Under the pieces are notes generated by a model. That model did not search any database and was not told the DNA's origin. It saw only the letters and a list, made by a program, of their open reading frames with translations. The position numbers and the translations under genes are program-made. 64,000 bases of DNA from Amoeboaphelidium occidentale (taxonomy: Eukaryota > Aphelidiomycota > Aphelidea). The stretch is from positions 9,358 through 73,357 of the forward strand of contig JALGPX010000006.1 of assembly GCA_023515795.1 (NCBI GenBank). The letters run 5' to 3'. Positions 9,170 through 20,254 of this stretch are shown in pieces (within the stretch, counting starts at the first letter, position 1; every line of letters begins with the position of its first letter).

Positions 9170-10280
9170 TGAGAGCCGGTACATGTGGAATATTAGAGGG
9201 AATTCTTGTCTCTGGTTGTACTGGATTACCATATTGATATATAGTTTTGTTTGTTTTTGGTGGCTCGTCTGACAATTTGTATTGAGCGACAGGTTTAATT
9301 GCACGTGGAATCGGCAGTGCCTTTGGCCGAGGCGGTTCTGGAGAAGGGCTTGGACTTATAGTCGGTACGCTAGCCTCTTGATCATCATGACTTGACATCA
9401 AGTATGCTTTCAGGTTTTCGGGTAAAGGTCGTGGCTTCTCCACATGAGTTGATGCTCTGGTTGATGATGGCGTAGGACTTGAATCTTCATCAATTTTTGG
9501 AGCCTTGGCTGGTGGTTCGTGAGTAATCTTTGTCGGTTGGACCGCATGTAGAACTCTTCGCCTAGCCTTTGGGGCAACTGGTGGGGGCGGAGGCGGAGTC
9601 GATATTTGGGGTGAAGTATTAGCTACGCTGACAGAATTGCTGTTATCTGCGCTGGTTGCTGTCTCAGTCGAGGTTGAAGATCTTGTGCCAGCATCAGGAT
9701 AATCTAGAAAGTCTTCTACATCGACTAAAGTGCCATCAAAGGAATAATCGCAAGGCTCGGCGCCTTCTGAAGATTCTTGTGCAAAGACTTCCACATAGCC
9801 ACCATATTGAGTATCCTTTATAAAACCAAAACCTACGTGTGTGTATTTTTGGAAAACCATATTCTTCCTGTGACCTGCGGAATTCCACAATGATTTCACT
9901 GCCTTTTTGACATTCTCGTTGAATATTTCGTCGTATGGATTCCAGTTCTCACCAGATGCACGTCTTGAGAATCCAAATCTTTCGACTCTATCGCGTGGTT
10001 TGCGGCCAATATCATCTGATGCTGTGTGCTTATCGGCTAAAGCTGTGACTTGGTTCGCGTAGAGATAGTTGATCTGAGCTGTGGCAGCATTCATCAGTTT
10101 CATACTGATACACAGGTATGGTAAATTATATCTGTGCCTTAATGAGTTGAGTAATTGTAAATGGAAGATGTCGTCTGATGTGATTGTAACAGCACTTGAT
10201 CCTTGTACGCCGTGAGCCAGGCAAATAACAAGTACTAATTTCAATAGAACATACAAATTTTTGCTTCTTTTATCTAACAT
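9108..10280 (-). CDS. Secreted CAP/SCP-domain protein 2 with Pro-rich tail
   Basis: A single exon of 390 residues. An N-terminal hydrophobic signal (VLLKLVLVICLAHGVQG) precedes a CAP domain to about residue 185, with RASGENWNP (GEN motif), LWNSAGHRKNMV and the GFGF strand, closer to the canonical family than CAP gene 1. The remainder is a long Pro/Ser/Thr-rich tail with PPPPPP runs, suited to O-glycosylation or cell-wall exposure, ending in a short Cys-containing stretch. Its TAA stop falls inside the terminal motif of the dispersed repeat, so the present C terminus may have been set by that insertion. Confidence 0.85.
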   Translation of the reverse strand: MLDKRSKNLYVLLKLVLVICLAHGVQGSSAVTITSDDIFHLQLLNSLRHRYNLPYLCISMKLMNAATAQINYLYANQVTALADKHTASDDIGRKPRDRVERFGFSRRASGENWNPYDEIFNENVKKAVKSLWNSAGHRKNMVFQKYTHVGFGFIKDTQYGGYVEVFAQESSEGAEPCDYSFDGTLVDVEDFLDYPDAGTRSSTSTETATSADNSNSVSVANTSPQISTPPPPPPVAPKARRRVLHAVQPTKITHEPPAKAPKIDEDSSPTPSSTRASTHVEKPRPLPENLKAYLMSSHDDQEASVPTISPSPSPEPPRPKALPIPRAIKPVAQYKLSDEPPKTNKTIYQYGNPVQPETRIPSNIPHVPALNETETRVNQPVKTVQYCRPK

Positions 10281-10691
10281 ATGAAGAAAGAAATAGTTTC
10301 AGTGATGAAGATTTGAAAAGCGTTGCTGTGTTGCACCTCATGTAACATCAATGATCGGTCCAATTAGCAATCGAAAATACGGAAGTGCTGTAACATGGGG
10401 TATATTACGCATGACCTCACAACAATTCAACAGAACATTGTGAGCGCTTGCAATATTGTCGGTCATCGGCAAGGCTAAGGTTATTCGCTGCGACGAGGTT
10501 TTAGACGTGTTAATCGAATGAACCATACTCGGCGTAGAACCTTTTAGCGTAATGCTCGTAAGATAATAAACGATTTTGTGACGATTTCTAAATGACTTTA
10601 CAGTTTCGTTCTTAGCGGTCTAGACACCGCATGTTTGTGGCTGAATTGAAACGGTTTTGCGTTTGGGAGAGCAATCGACGATTTTCACAAC
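10281..10691. promoter_or_regulatory. Divergent intergenic region between CAP gene 2 and amylase
   Basis: These 411 bp lie between two outward-facing secreted-protein genes. A 63-codon minus-strand frame at 10338..10526 has no recognisable features. I see no repeats, RNA genes or motifs that I can support. Shared regulation of the two secreted products is possible but not shown. Confidence 0.35.
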
Positions 10692-12735
10692 ATGCGTTTA
10701 ACGCTTCTACCAACAGCTCTCCTTTACAGTGCCGGAGTCATCGCAGCCCCTCAATTCGTTTTTGAAGACTGCTCTAATTGGGACGGAAAGGATTCGTGCA
10801 GGTCCGGCGAGGACACATATTATCCAGCTGACACCGATTCAAGAATGTGGCAGACTCCCAAAAGGGACTCTTCATCTTACAATGAAACTTTTCAGGATTA
10901 TGGAGAACTTCAGGGGTATGCACACGTTGTTTATTCGGAAGACAGAAATAGCGCTGTTTTAAAAGTAATTACGTTCTCGAGATCAGAAGACCAAGTGTTA
11001 TGTGCTTTTGGTGATGGGCAGTGGTCAACCGAATGCGAGAAAAAGTTCTTTAAAAAGGATTTCGATGTGGCTGTATCCATGGCAACTACTGAAGATGATT
11101 TGTTTCTTTTGGCAATGGAAGGCGTTGAAGCCGAAGCTAAACTAGGAGACTTTACCTTGAAACTCGACCCAATTTACTTCGTTTGGCAGAATTTAGAAGT
11201 TTCTTCTCCGGCCAACACGGAAAATGGCCAAAAGTACGTATTTATGTGGGTTTGTTTTACTTGTTAGAGGTGCAATTGTTGAACTGTTTGGATGGCCGTT
11301 TGATGATGTTGCTTCCGAGTGCGAATTTTTAGCCAAGGCAGGATATATGGGTGTGAAAGTATTTCCAGCTCAAGAGCACGTTGAAACATATCATTACTTG
11401 CAGAATGGCGAGTTGAATCCTTGGTGGTTCCAGTATCAGCCAGTTTCATATCGTTTGAATTCTCGTCTTGGGTCTAGAAAAGAACTAAGAAAAATGATTT
11501 TGACTTGCAGGAAACACGGTGTCAGAGTTTACGCAGACGCAGTAATTAACCACATGACTGGTGGTGGCAATGATGTTTTGGAACATCGAATTAATCGAGG
11601 CTCATGTGTCAAATGGGGAGCCAAAAATGCAACAGGCGGCTCACCGTATTTTACCCATTCTTTTACATTTGGAGTCAGTGAAAACACCAACGAAAGGCCT
11701 GGTTTAGAGTTCCCAGCTGTCCCGTACTGGGCGAAACATTTCCATTGTGACAGACCGTTAAATTCGTGGTCATCGCCTTTCAGCTTAAACTATGGTTGGC
11801 TATCTGGGCTTTCTGACTTAAACACCCAGCATCCTTATGTACAAGATAGAATTGCCCAATACTTGACCGATTTGATGGGAATTGGCTTCTCAGGATTTAG
11901 AGTTGACGCTGCAAAACACATTAGACCGGATGACTTGGCAAAAATCTTTGGAAAGTTTCGTTTAAACATGGGCGGAGGCTCTTTCCCAGCTGATTTTATT
12001 TCATGGTTAGAGGTCATAATTGGAGGCGAGGCTTCTTTGCTAGCTTGCCAGTATTCCGATTACAATTATTATACTTATCTTGATAAAGCGATTTTAAGAG
12101 AAGGACTTTCAAGTTCGGATTTAGAAAAGATTAAGATTTGGTCATCAGATTATCCCAAAGAGTTTCCAATTTGTGGTTCCTGGAAAATTCCTGCAAAACG
12201 TTTTGTCGTTCAGAACGATGACCATGATCAGCAAAATCCAGGTTCTTCATCAAGAGATATGGCAGATAAAGGATCAGTTTTAGTGAAGGAAAAGGATGTT
12301 GGCAGACATCGTATGTTTGAAAAGCAACTGTTTGAAAGGCGAGATGCAGATTGGAAAGTTAAATTAGTTCTTTCTTCTTACACATTTATGAATAGCGGAG
12401 CACAAGGTAATACCTTTGTCTTTTGTTAACATCTCTAGGGTATCCTGATGGGAAAAGTGATTGCAAGAATTATTTAGGAAATCCCTACAGTTCAAACGAC
12501 CTATGTAAAACTGTTCCTTATCAAAAAGCATTTGATCCAACCTCTTGTGGCTATTCAGTATATGATCAGAACAACAGGTGGGCTGAGGGGTAAGTGAACA
12601 GTATACTATTAGCTTATTTTTAGTTCATACACTCGTGTTCACCGTGACAAGGAGATTATTCTAGCAATGAGACAATGGATGGGTTACAGTATTAACGTGA
12701 GCAATGATGATATTGGCCTTTCTCCTCATTGCTAA
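10692..12735 (+). CDS. Secreted alpha-amylase (GH13), animal-like type, with extra N-terminal domain
   Basis: Exons 10692..11233, 11268..12406, 12439..12589 and 12624..12735 (introns 34, 32 and 34 nt) give 647 residues. A signal peptide (MRLTLLPTALLYSAGVIAA) leads into about 160 residues of unrecognised Asp/Glu-rich sequence. The catalytic barrel then starts at about residue 182. Region I is VYADAVINHMTG, region II GFRVDAAKHI (nucleophile Asp), region III EVIIGGEA (acid/base Glu) and region IV QNDDHDQQ (Asp). Regions I to III resemble animal and actinobacterial amylases more than the Aspergillus type. It should cut alpha-1,4-glucans outside the cell. The stop is 81 bp before the CLF1 start on the same strand. 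Confidence 0.88.
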
Positions 12736-12816
12736 TAAGCTTAATTTTAATGCCATCTGGGCAAATGAATATATTGAACATTTTTGGGCTCGAGAAATTT
12801 TCTTTTTTTGGAGCAT

Positions 12817-14933
12817 ATGGACGATTCAGCTGCTGTCAAGGTTAAAAACAAAAATCCTGCGCCAGTGCAGATATCTGCTGAACAAATCCTTAGGGAATCT
12901 ACCGAAGCTGGTCAAAAGCAAACTGCTGTCCCTCAGCAACGGATTTGGGATCAAGAGGGCAAGTTTTACTAGTCAAAATTCTTACTTTGTAGAATTAGAT
13001 GAGTATCGCCATAGAAAGCGCAAGCAGTTCGAGGACAGTCTTAGACTGAATAGGTTGAACATCGGGGTGTGGATTAAATACGCCCAGTTTGAGGAAGGAC
13101 TAGAGGAATTCGAAAGAGCGCGCAGTGTATTTGAGCGAGCCTTGCAACAAGACCATAAAAACCAGGGCATCTGGATGCGGTACGTTGAGATGGAGATGAG
13201 GCATAAATTCATCAACCATGCGAGAAACATATTTGACAGGGCTGTCACAATACTACCGCGAGTTGAACAGTTTTGGTACAAGTACATTTACATGGAAGAA
13301 ATGTTGGAGAACTTTGGCGGAGCGAGACAAATATTTGAAAGATGGCTTCAGTGGGAACCCTCAGAAGATGCGTACTTGTTGTACATAAAGTTTGAAAAGC
13401 GTTACCAGGAGAAGGACAGAGCCAGGGATGTTTTTCGAAGGTTCATATCTGTTCACCCAGAACCAAAGAATTGGATTAAATGGGCTAAATTTGAGGAAGA
13501 CAATACAGAATTCGAGAACGCAAGAGCTGTTTATCAAGGAGCTATTGATGCCCTAGGTTCTAAGCACTCTGATGAACATTTGTTTATATCATTTGCAAGA
13601 TTCGAAACTAGGATGAAAGAGTACGAGCGAGCAAGAGTAATTTATCAGTTTGGAATTGAGAGTTTGGCCAAAGAGAATTCAGAAGTCTTACGTGACCAGT
13701 TTTCTAAGTTCGAAAAGCAGTTCGGAGATAAGAATGAGATAGAGCTCGCCATCTTGGAAAAGCGAAGAGCCCATTACGAAAAAGAGCTTGAGAGATCTCC
13801 ATCTAGCTACGATTTATGGTTTGAGTTTTTGAAACTTGAAGAATCATTTATTGAGAACAGGTCAGTTTGTTCAGAAAATGACATCAAGCGTGTTCGAGAT
13901 GTTTACGAAAAAGCAATCTCTCATATACCACCAATAGCGGAAAAGAAATACTGGCGCAGATATATTTATTTATGGATTAATTACGCGCTGTTTGAGGAAC
14001 TAACTGTTGGAGATCCGGGAAAAACTAGGAAAGTATACCAAACTTGTATTTCAATAATTCCCCACAAATCATTTACTTTTGCAAAAATTTGGATAATGTT
14101 CGCTAAATTTGAAATAAGACAGCTTGAATTAAAGAATGCCAGAAAGCTATTGGGGCGAGCTATCGGAATGTGTCCCAAGCCGAAATTATATAAGGGTTAC
14201 ATCGAGATGGAACTTCAACTTCGAGAAATCGAACGCTGCAGAATACTTTACGAACAGTTCTTGAAATATTCACCATCATACGTATACGCGTGGGTTAAGT
14301 TTGCTGAGTTGGAGACCCTTTTAGAAGAGTTGGAGAGAGCAAGGGCGATTTATGAATTAGCAGTTGACCAACCATTATTGGATATGCCTGAGATGCTGTG
14401 GAAAGCTTACATAGACTTTGAGATTGAACTTCAAGAGCATGACAATGCTAGAAAGTTGTATCGTCGTCTCCTGGAGAAGACTGATCACCCCAAAGTGTGG
14501 GTGTCTTTTGCTGAATTGGAGCTTTCTATTAGAGAAGATACAGCTGATAGTCAATGTGATGCCTTCAGAAGAGCTCGTAGTGTATTTGAGGAAGGATATA
14601 AACAATTGAAAGATAAGGGTGAAAAAGAACATGTAAGTTTTTTAATGGTCGTTCTTATTTTGTTAGCGTCGAACTTTATTGTTGTCTTGGATTGAATTTG
14701 AAAGGGAGAATTATTCTGAAGATTTTGAGGGTATTACAAACATGTTAGGCGAATTGGAAGGGCGAATACCCCAACAAGTTAAGAAGAGAAAAAGACTGAA
14801 TGAAGAAGACGATGAGGAGAACGCTTTAGTCGAGTACTATGATCTTGTTTTTCCAGACGATCAACAGAGTGCCGGAGGCATGTCCAAATTGCTTTCGATG
14901 GCAAGAAAATGGAAGCAAAAACAAAATTCATAA
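12817..14933 (+). CDS. CLF1: Pre-mRNA splicing factor CLF1 / crooked neck (HAT-repeat protein)
   Basis: Exons 12817..12958, 12993..14632 and 14667..14933 give 682 residues, the usual CLF1 length. The start at 12817 is chosen because KVKNKNPAPVQISAEQILRE is the conserved N terminus of the family. From about residue 45 the protein is a ladder of HAT half-TPR repeats (for example NIGVWIKYAQFE, ARSVFERAL, PKNWIKWAKFEEDN), the scaffold of the Prp19-associated complex in the spliceosome. The acidic/basic C terminus ends in MARKWKQKQNS. Intron 1 must use a GC donor to stay in frame. The gene converges on membrane kinase 2, 15 bp away. Confidence 0.95.
12959..12992 (+). other. GC-AG intron in CLF1 (34 nt)
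   Basis: Using the nearby GT at 12963 leaves exon phases that do not match and gives a stop. Using the GC at 12959 (donor GCAAGT, the classic GC-AG consensus) joins DQE to ELDEYRHRKRK in frame, and this junction matches the family (EEL before an RKRK-FED motif). It is the only non-GT donor among the 52 introns inferred here. Confidence 0.85.
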
Positions 14934-14948
14934 AAATTCAATGTATTT

Positions 14949-17031
14949 CTATCTCTTCCATGGCTGTCTTCGGCATAAGACTTCTAGTAAAACAATTGCG
15001 AACGAGTAAACATCGCCTGCTTTTAGTCGACTTGGATTGATGGGACTGTTTGAACGTTCATTCATGGCTACTAAGATTTCCGGTGCCGTAAATGCAACCG
15101 AGGCCCCCTTGACGTTCGCTACACGGAACTCCTTTACCAACAATGCGTTCCTTTCCACTATCTGTGTGATACCAAAGTCTGAAAGAACAGCAGTTAAACC
15201 TCGACCTAAGTCTCTGTCTAAAAGTATATTGTGTGGCTACAGATTAAGTTTTGCATTTTCTTAGCTTACTTTAATATCTGAGTGAACAAACCCGTGGCTA
15301 TGCATAACTGATAATCCCGCGGCTATGTCTTGTAATAAGTTGAGTCCTAACTGTTTGGTATACGGTAATTTGGTTCCTTTCTTGGCTACTGTGAGCCCTC
15401 GCAGATTCCCAAATTCATAATATTTCAGAATCATCATCTTGGGGTTAAATGAGAATCCATGAATCTTTTGAAAATAAGTTCACTCTGGAAACACGATTTA
15501 CCTTTACAAAATTTGGAAAATTTCTAAAGAACCATAAAACAGCAACTTCTTGAGAAAATGCAACTTCTTGTTTATCTTGAGCAGAGCTTTTCACATCTAA
15601 AATGAGATTTCTTTTCAATGAATGTACCTTTAAGCAATTTAATCACAATTCGATCGCCATCAATTCGCCGGAGAAGTTCTGGTGAAAGAGCATCAGCCGT
15701 GAATATGGTTGCTTCTCCCCCTGAAGCGATTTTTTGTCCTATGCGATAGTCGGCAGAATTTTTTATCTCTAAAAATCCAGGGATGGATAGCTCTGAACAA
15801 ATTAACTCTTTTGAAATAAACGCGTACCTATATTTCCAGGATCAATAGTTGTACCACCAGCCGTATGTGTTCCTTGTGCAGTAGGAGTCGCACTTCCACG
15901 GCTTTGCTCGGCTTGCATCTCTTGATGATGCGGAGCCGGACTTGGAAGTGATGTGGGTGTAGTTGGCACGGGCCGTATGCTGGAGTTGCTGGCTTGAGGC
16001 CATTGATTAAAATTATTTCCGTTATAACGAGGACTTTGTGAGGTGCTTGAAGCGCTGGCAGATAAGGGCGATGCGATCCTTTGAGGCGTCTCTAGCCCAT
16101 TAGAGCTGTTCGCGCGACTGAATTCATCGCCAGTTCTCCTTCCTAAGCTTCCAGTCATTCCGCTTGCCGCGGTTATCAATGTAGGCTTCACAACTGGATA
16201 CAGAGGAACTTGAGCATTTTCTTTGGGATATGCTGGATTTGGAGATTGAAGTAAAGGTCCTTGATTAGATAAAGGAGGTTTGATACCGTCTGGTTTTCCC
16301 AGCCTGAGATTTGTTTGGGATGCCTGTAAAGGTATCGATATACCGCCCTGCGCATTGAAATCCAACCCCGTTTGACTTTCTTCGCGAACTAGTTGGAGGC
16401 TTCCTGTACTGACAATTTGCTTTCTTATGACGGAACTTGGTGTTGTTGATGCATTGCTAAGTCTTTGATTTGTTTGAGACAAAGGAGTAGGCACATCTTG
16501 GTCGGTACTGGATCGAGAAAGTAAAGGCCTTTCTGGACTAGAACCAACGGATCCTTTTGTAGATGATTTGGTCAATTGTCGTAGTGGCGTTGATTGTTGC
16601 CCTTGATTTGTAGGATCTTGCGAAGTAGGCCCCTGCTTAGCCCTGGAGGCATCTTGAAGCTCTATAGAAGATGATATCACAGGTTTTACCGCGTCCTTTG
16701 AATATAAACTGGGTTCGGTCACAGGACCGTCTTTTGCAACTTGATTCGCTTGTTCCAGTTCTAGATTTAAACGTTCTTCATATAACCTCCGGTTTTCTTT
16801 ATACCACCAGTAGAATATCACAAACATAATAGTTAATGCAACCAGCACTGATCCTGCTATGATCGTGAACACTAAAGTTGGTGGTAAGTCTTGCGATTGG
16901 TTTCCAGTAGGAGGATCTTGAAACATGGTTGTACTTTGACAAGTAACAGTGGTGACTGTACACAGCAATACCATTGTGGCCGCGGAAGACACTTTTATGT
17001 GATGCACTCCGGTGTTAGAACCAAGAAGCAT
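14949..17031 (-). CDS. Receptor-like membrane kinase 2 (TKL-like, C-lobe truncated)
   Basis: Exons 17031..15828, 15792..15628, 15596..15502, 15464..15270 and 15236..14949 (introns 35, 31, 37 and 33 nt) give 648 residues. A short ectodomain and one membrane helix (about 52-76) precede a roughly 330-residue Ser/Thr/Pro/Gln-rich cytoplasmic linker and a kinase domain from about 415. The key residues are intact: IASGGEATIF, Lys in IVIKLL, Glu in SQEVAVL, HSDIKPHN, SDFGI, APEIL and GDVYSFAIVLLEVL. It then stops at RRQPWKR, losing helices G to I of the C lobe. Translation may start at Met20, which would leave a cleaner signal peptide. Paralogue of the gene at 4394. Confidence 0.78.
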
Positions 17032-17171
17032 CTTTGTCCTGTTTCAAAGTGTTGTCTATCTAAAAATAGTTCCTAGCTCCGCTTCAACTTCTTGGAGCCA
17101 AAACTCGTGCAAATGACTCGAGTGACACATCGGAAACATGGAAAAATATACTTTACCCTTGATTTATTAGA

Positions 17172-17539
17172 TTAATCGAAAAGACCGAAGCCCATGTCAT
17201 CATCAGACTCTTCCTTCTCAGCTTCCTTCTTCTTCTCTTCCTTAGCTTCAGCAGCTGGAGCACCGCCAGCACCTCCAGAAGGAGCAGCAGCTGGAGCAGC
17301 AGCAGGAGCAGCGGAACCAACGTTAGAGATCAAATCGCTGACGTTCTTTCCTTCTAATGCCTTTGCGAAGATTGATGCCCAGATAGGTTCAACTTCCAAA
17401 CCAGCAGCGGAAATCAAGGCGTTTAGCTTGTCAGCCTAAATAAAAGAATTAACGCGTGCTATGACAGAGATCTTACTGAAATTTCCAACTTCTCGTCAGC
17501 CAAGATTAATGATGCGTAAGTACATGCTTTTGCTTCCAT
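17172..17539 (-). CDS. RPLP1: 60S acidic ribosomal protein P1
   Basis: Exons 17539..17477 and 17435..17172 (intron 41 nt) give 108 residues, the normal size. The helical dimerisation half ([13 protein letters not shown], then [12 protein letters not shown]) is followed by an Ala/Pro/Gly hinge and the acidic P-stalk tail [12 protein letters not shown] that recruits elongation factors to the ribosome. The short first exon of 21 codons is recovered by splicing and matches the family N terminus. Confidence 0.95.
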
Positions 17540-18150
17540 TTTCACGTAAGTCGATTATTTAACTCAAAAAGAGGGCAAACGCGATAAGGAAAAAATTGTT
17601 GGAAGTTTATGCCTGAAATTTTTTTCGGTGTTTCGGTTGGAATTCTGTGTCGATCATTCCAAATCGTCTTTGGACAAGAACGGTCGGAATCAACCATTGG
17701 TTCAGCAATATACTTAGAAAGGCTGTTTGAGCGTGCAGCTTGCGCGAGGCTTGTTTTGCTTTGCTGCTTCTTCATTTTAAAAAAATGGGCTATGAGGCCA
17801 ACCTATTATGATCATTGTAACCGTGATTATTGCCGTAAACCTACTTATTATATCGTAACGCTTAGAATCTACATTCAAATCAAAGATATGACTCATAATG
17901 GCGTAAAGAAAAACAATATCACTTGACAAAACACGAGATATACTTTGTGAGCAAAGTGCTGTGCGCGACACTAAGGACTCAGGCCCATGAGATAATTAGG
18001 CCCAAGTCAGACGTGCTGCATCATTTTAATCTCTCCCATATACGGCCCAATGAGAGACACGAAAGTCACATTGGAATTTGAAGGGGATTACACGTTTTGA
18101 AAACTCAGAAAAGAAATTTGATTCGACTTTCGAATTCTTTATCGCAAAAT
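17540..18150. promoter_or_regulatory. Divergent region between RPLP1 and ARS2 with three GGCCCA motifs
   Basis: These 611 bp separate two divergent housekeeping genes. GGCCCA occurs at 17982..17987, 17999..18004 and 18044..18049, within about 70 bp upstream of ARS2. Short frames on both strands (such as 17542..17775 minus) look like chance: no domain, and they overlap the RPLP1 promoter. No tRNA or snRNA was recognised. Confidence 0.35.
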
Positions 18151-20242
18151 ATGGACCATAATCCCGGAGTTAATATTGACAGGTTTGGAAGAGAGCGCCG
18201 TGTTGAAGTCTTGCCTGATGCTAGAAGACGACAGCCTGGCTACGATGGATACAATGCACCTGGTCTAAGTGGCTTTGCTGGAAATGTTAACTCATACCAA
18301 GCGAGGAACTACGACTACAACTACAGAGCTGCTGCTGGTATTAATGCAGGATACGATAGAAGCTCAATGTACAAAGCAGTTGATGACATCTTGAAGAGCA
18401 AGAAGGGGTTCTACGAACAGCCACAGCCTTTGCAGTTTGCCGAGTTTCTTCAGATGCTGGGGCTTGACCAAGATCCGAAAATTGCAGCGGAAAAGTACGA
18501 AGACTATAAGAGGCAATTTGAGCAGAAACGTTGCTCTGTCTTTTATGAGACGCACAAGAAGGACGGATGGTTTCGCGAGAAATACGACCCTGAATTGTCA
18601 AATCCTATTCAGACTGAAGCAGCGAAAGTGTACGAAAAGAATTACGAACTGTTTCTAGAGGACTGGCAAAATGGCGTCTTTGCGAATTTCTCTCTTGACA
18701 AGATTTCTAATATTCCGAAGAAGGAGGATAGCGCAATGCAAGGCGTTGAAGGTTCCACGGCAGATGATACCAAGGCAACCGAGACAACTTCAATGGAAAT
18801 GGAAGTAAAAAAAGAGGGTTCCAACGATAACATCAATGGCTCCGAAGAGGGTGCAGGTTCTGAAGAAAGCTGGAACAATATTGTCGACACTTGTTTGAGG
18901 ACTGCAACTGAAGACACGACAGCGGAGCAACTTAAAAAGCTTTCCAATGCGGTCGTTGTTTTGAATTTGAATTCATCCATTACAAGAGACCAATTAAAGA
19001 GTCATGTTTCTGCAGTCCCAGAAGTTGTGAACGTTTATATGAGTGATCCGAACGTTTTCAAGAAATACAACCGGATAGCATGGCTGATTCTTAAAGACGA
19101 CGCCAATTCAGAAGAAGTTGTGAAATTGTTAAATGAAAACTACTCAAATTACACAGTTCTAGATAAGAAGGCCGCAGAAGCCGCAGTTATGACCGCTGAA
19201 AATGATGATACAAACGTCGCGGACCTTTTTACTCTTAAGTATGCCCCAGCCTCACGCTTTCCGAAGATTCGATACACGCCGGAAGTCGCCTCTACAGAAA
19301 TAAGGATTCGAAAGGATTTAACCAATGTCTTGATGATCTATGACAAGTTGTCAAAGGAGTTTACTTTCATCAAGTCTCTTCCGTTTACTGATTTTCCTTA
19401 CAATACTATCCAAGAGGCAAAGCAACTGTTAGACTGGTATGTAGTGTTTCTCCGCAGAGTATTTTTCTTCTGTTACTACTCTCTTTCCGGATCTGTCGGC
19501 TTGTTTGACTACAAGCTTACATCAGCAGATGCATTTATCCAAAAGAATTGTTTACATTTCTGGAGAAGGGTACCAGACCACGATTTAAGTGAAGAGGAAA
19601 TCAGAAAGTTCAACGCATGGGAGACTAAGTTAGATCAGGCTGTATTGAAGTTTCTGGCAGACGAGGTCGACCCAAATGAATTACGCTTGTTAGATTTTAA
19701 GAGCCCTGAAACGTAAATTGCTGTTAAATAAGAATTTTAATGATTTAGATTAATCTCCGAGTGGTTTAACAAGAATATTGAAAAAGTAGAAGAATCCAAA
19801 TTTCGCTGCAAAATGCCCAACTGTACAAAGATGTTTAAAGGAGAAGAGTTTGTTGAGAAGCATATAAGAAACAAGCACTCTGATTATTATAATGATTTTG
19901 TGAAGGTAATTAGTTGATTAAGTGTGTTTTAATTTTTAGGACGTTGAAATGAAAGCAAGATACTTGAAGGATCCTACTCGTCCTACATTTACAGTTGCAT
20001 ATCAGATTCCAATTAGTAGCTATACTTCTGGCCACTCGCATTTCAGAGGAAATCATGCAGGCGGAAGACAGCCATATCAAAGAAGACAACAAAACAACTC
20101 ACGCTATACACCTTATGGTTCTGCAGGCCCTGCGCGCCACAGAAATCAAGCAATGCGTGGGCCAGGTGGGAGAAAATTGACCTCATACGTTGATTTGGAT
20201 GCGCCTCCTACTGAACAAAAGATTGAATTGGACTATGACTAA
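18151..20242 (+). CDS. ARS2: ARS2/SERRATE zinc-finger protein (nuclear cap-binding partner)
   Basis: Exons 18151..19712, 19749..19905 and 19940..20242 (introns 36 and 34 nt) give 673 residues, starting at the first ATG of the frame. The family order is present: a charged N terminus, the DUF3546-like helical region (about 85-190, LQFAEFLQMLGL onward), an RRM-like core, then a single C2H2 finger split from the main ORF by the first intron (CKMPNCTKMF then HIRNKH), and the Ars2 C-terminal signature KARYLKDPTRP. An Arg/Gly-rich tail ends in ELDYD, comparable to the cap-binding-complex contact of ARS2. It links capped RNA to processing or decay. Confidence 0.93.
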
Positions 20243-20254
20243 AGTATATTTTAA

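Noticed and set aside
12784-12972. Separate small gene ending at 12972
   Set aside because: It is the first exon of CLF1 read through a GC-AG intron; its residues match the conserved CLF1 N terminus.
17542-17775. 77-codon minus-strand ORF upstream of RPLP1
   Set aside because: It overlaps the expected RPLP1 promoter, encodes no recognisable domain, and similar open frames occur on the other strand.
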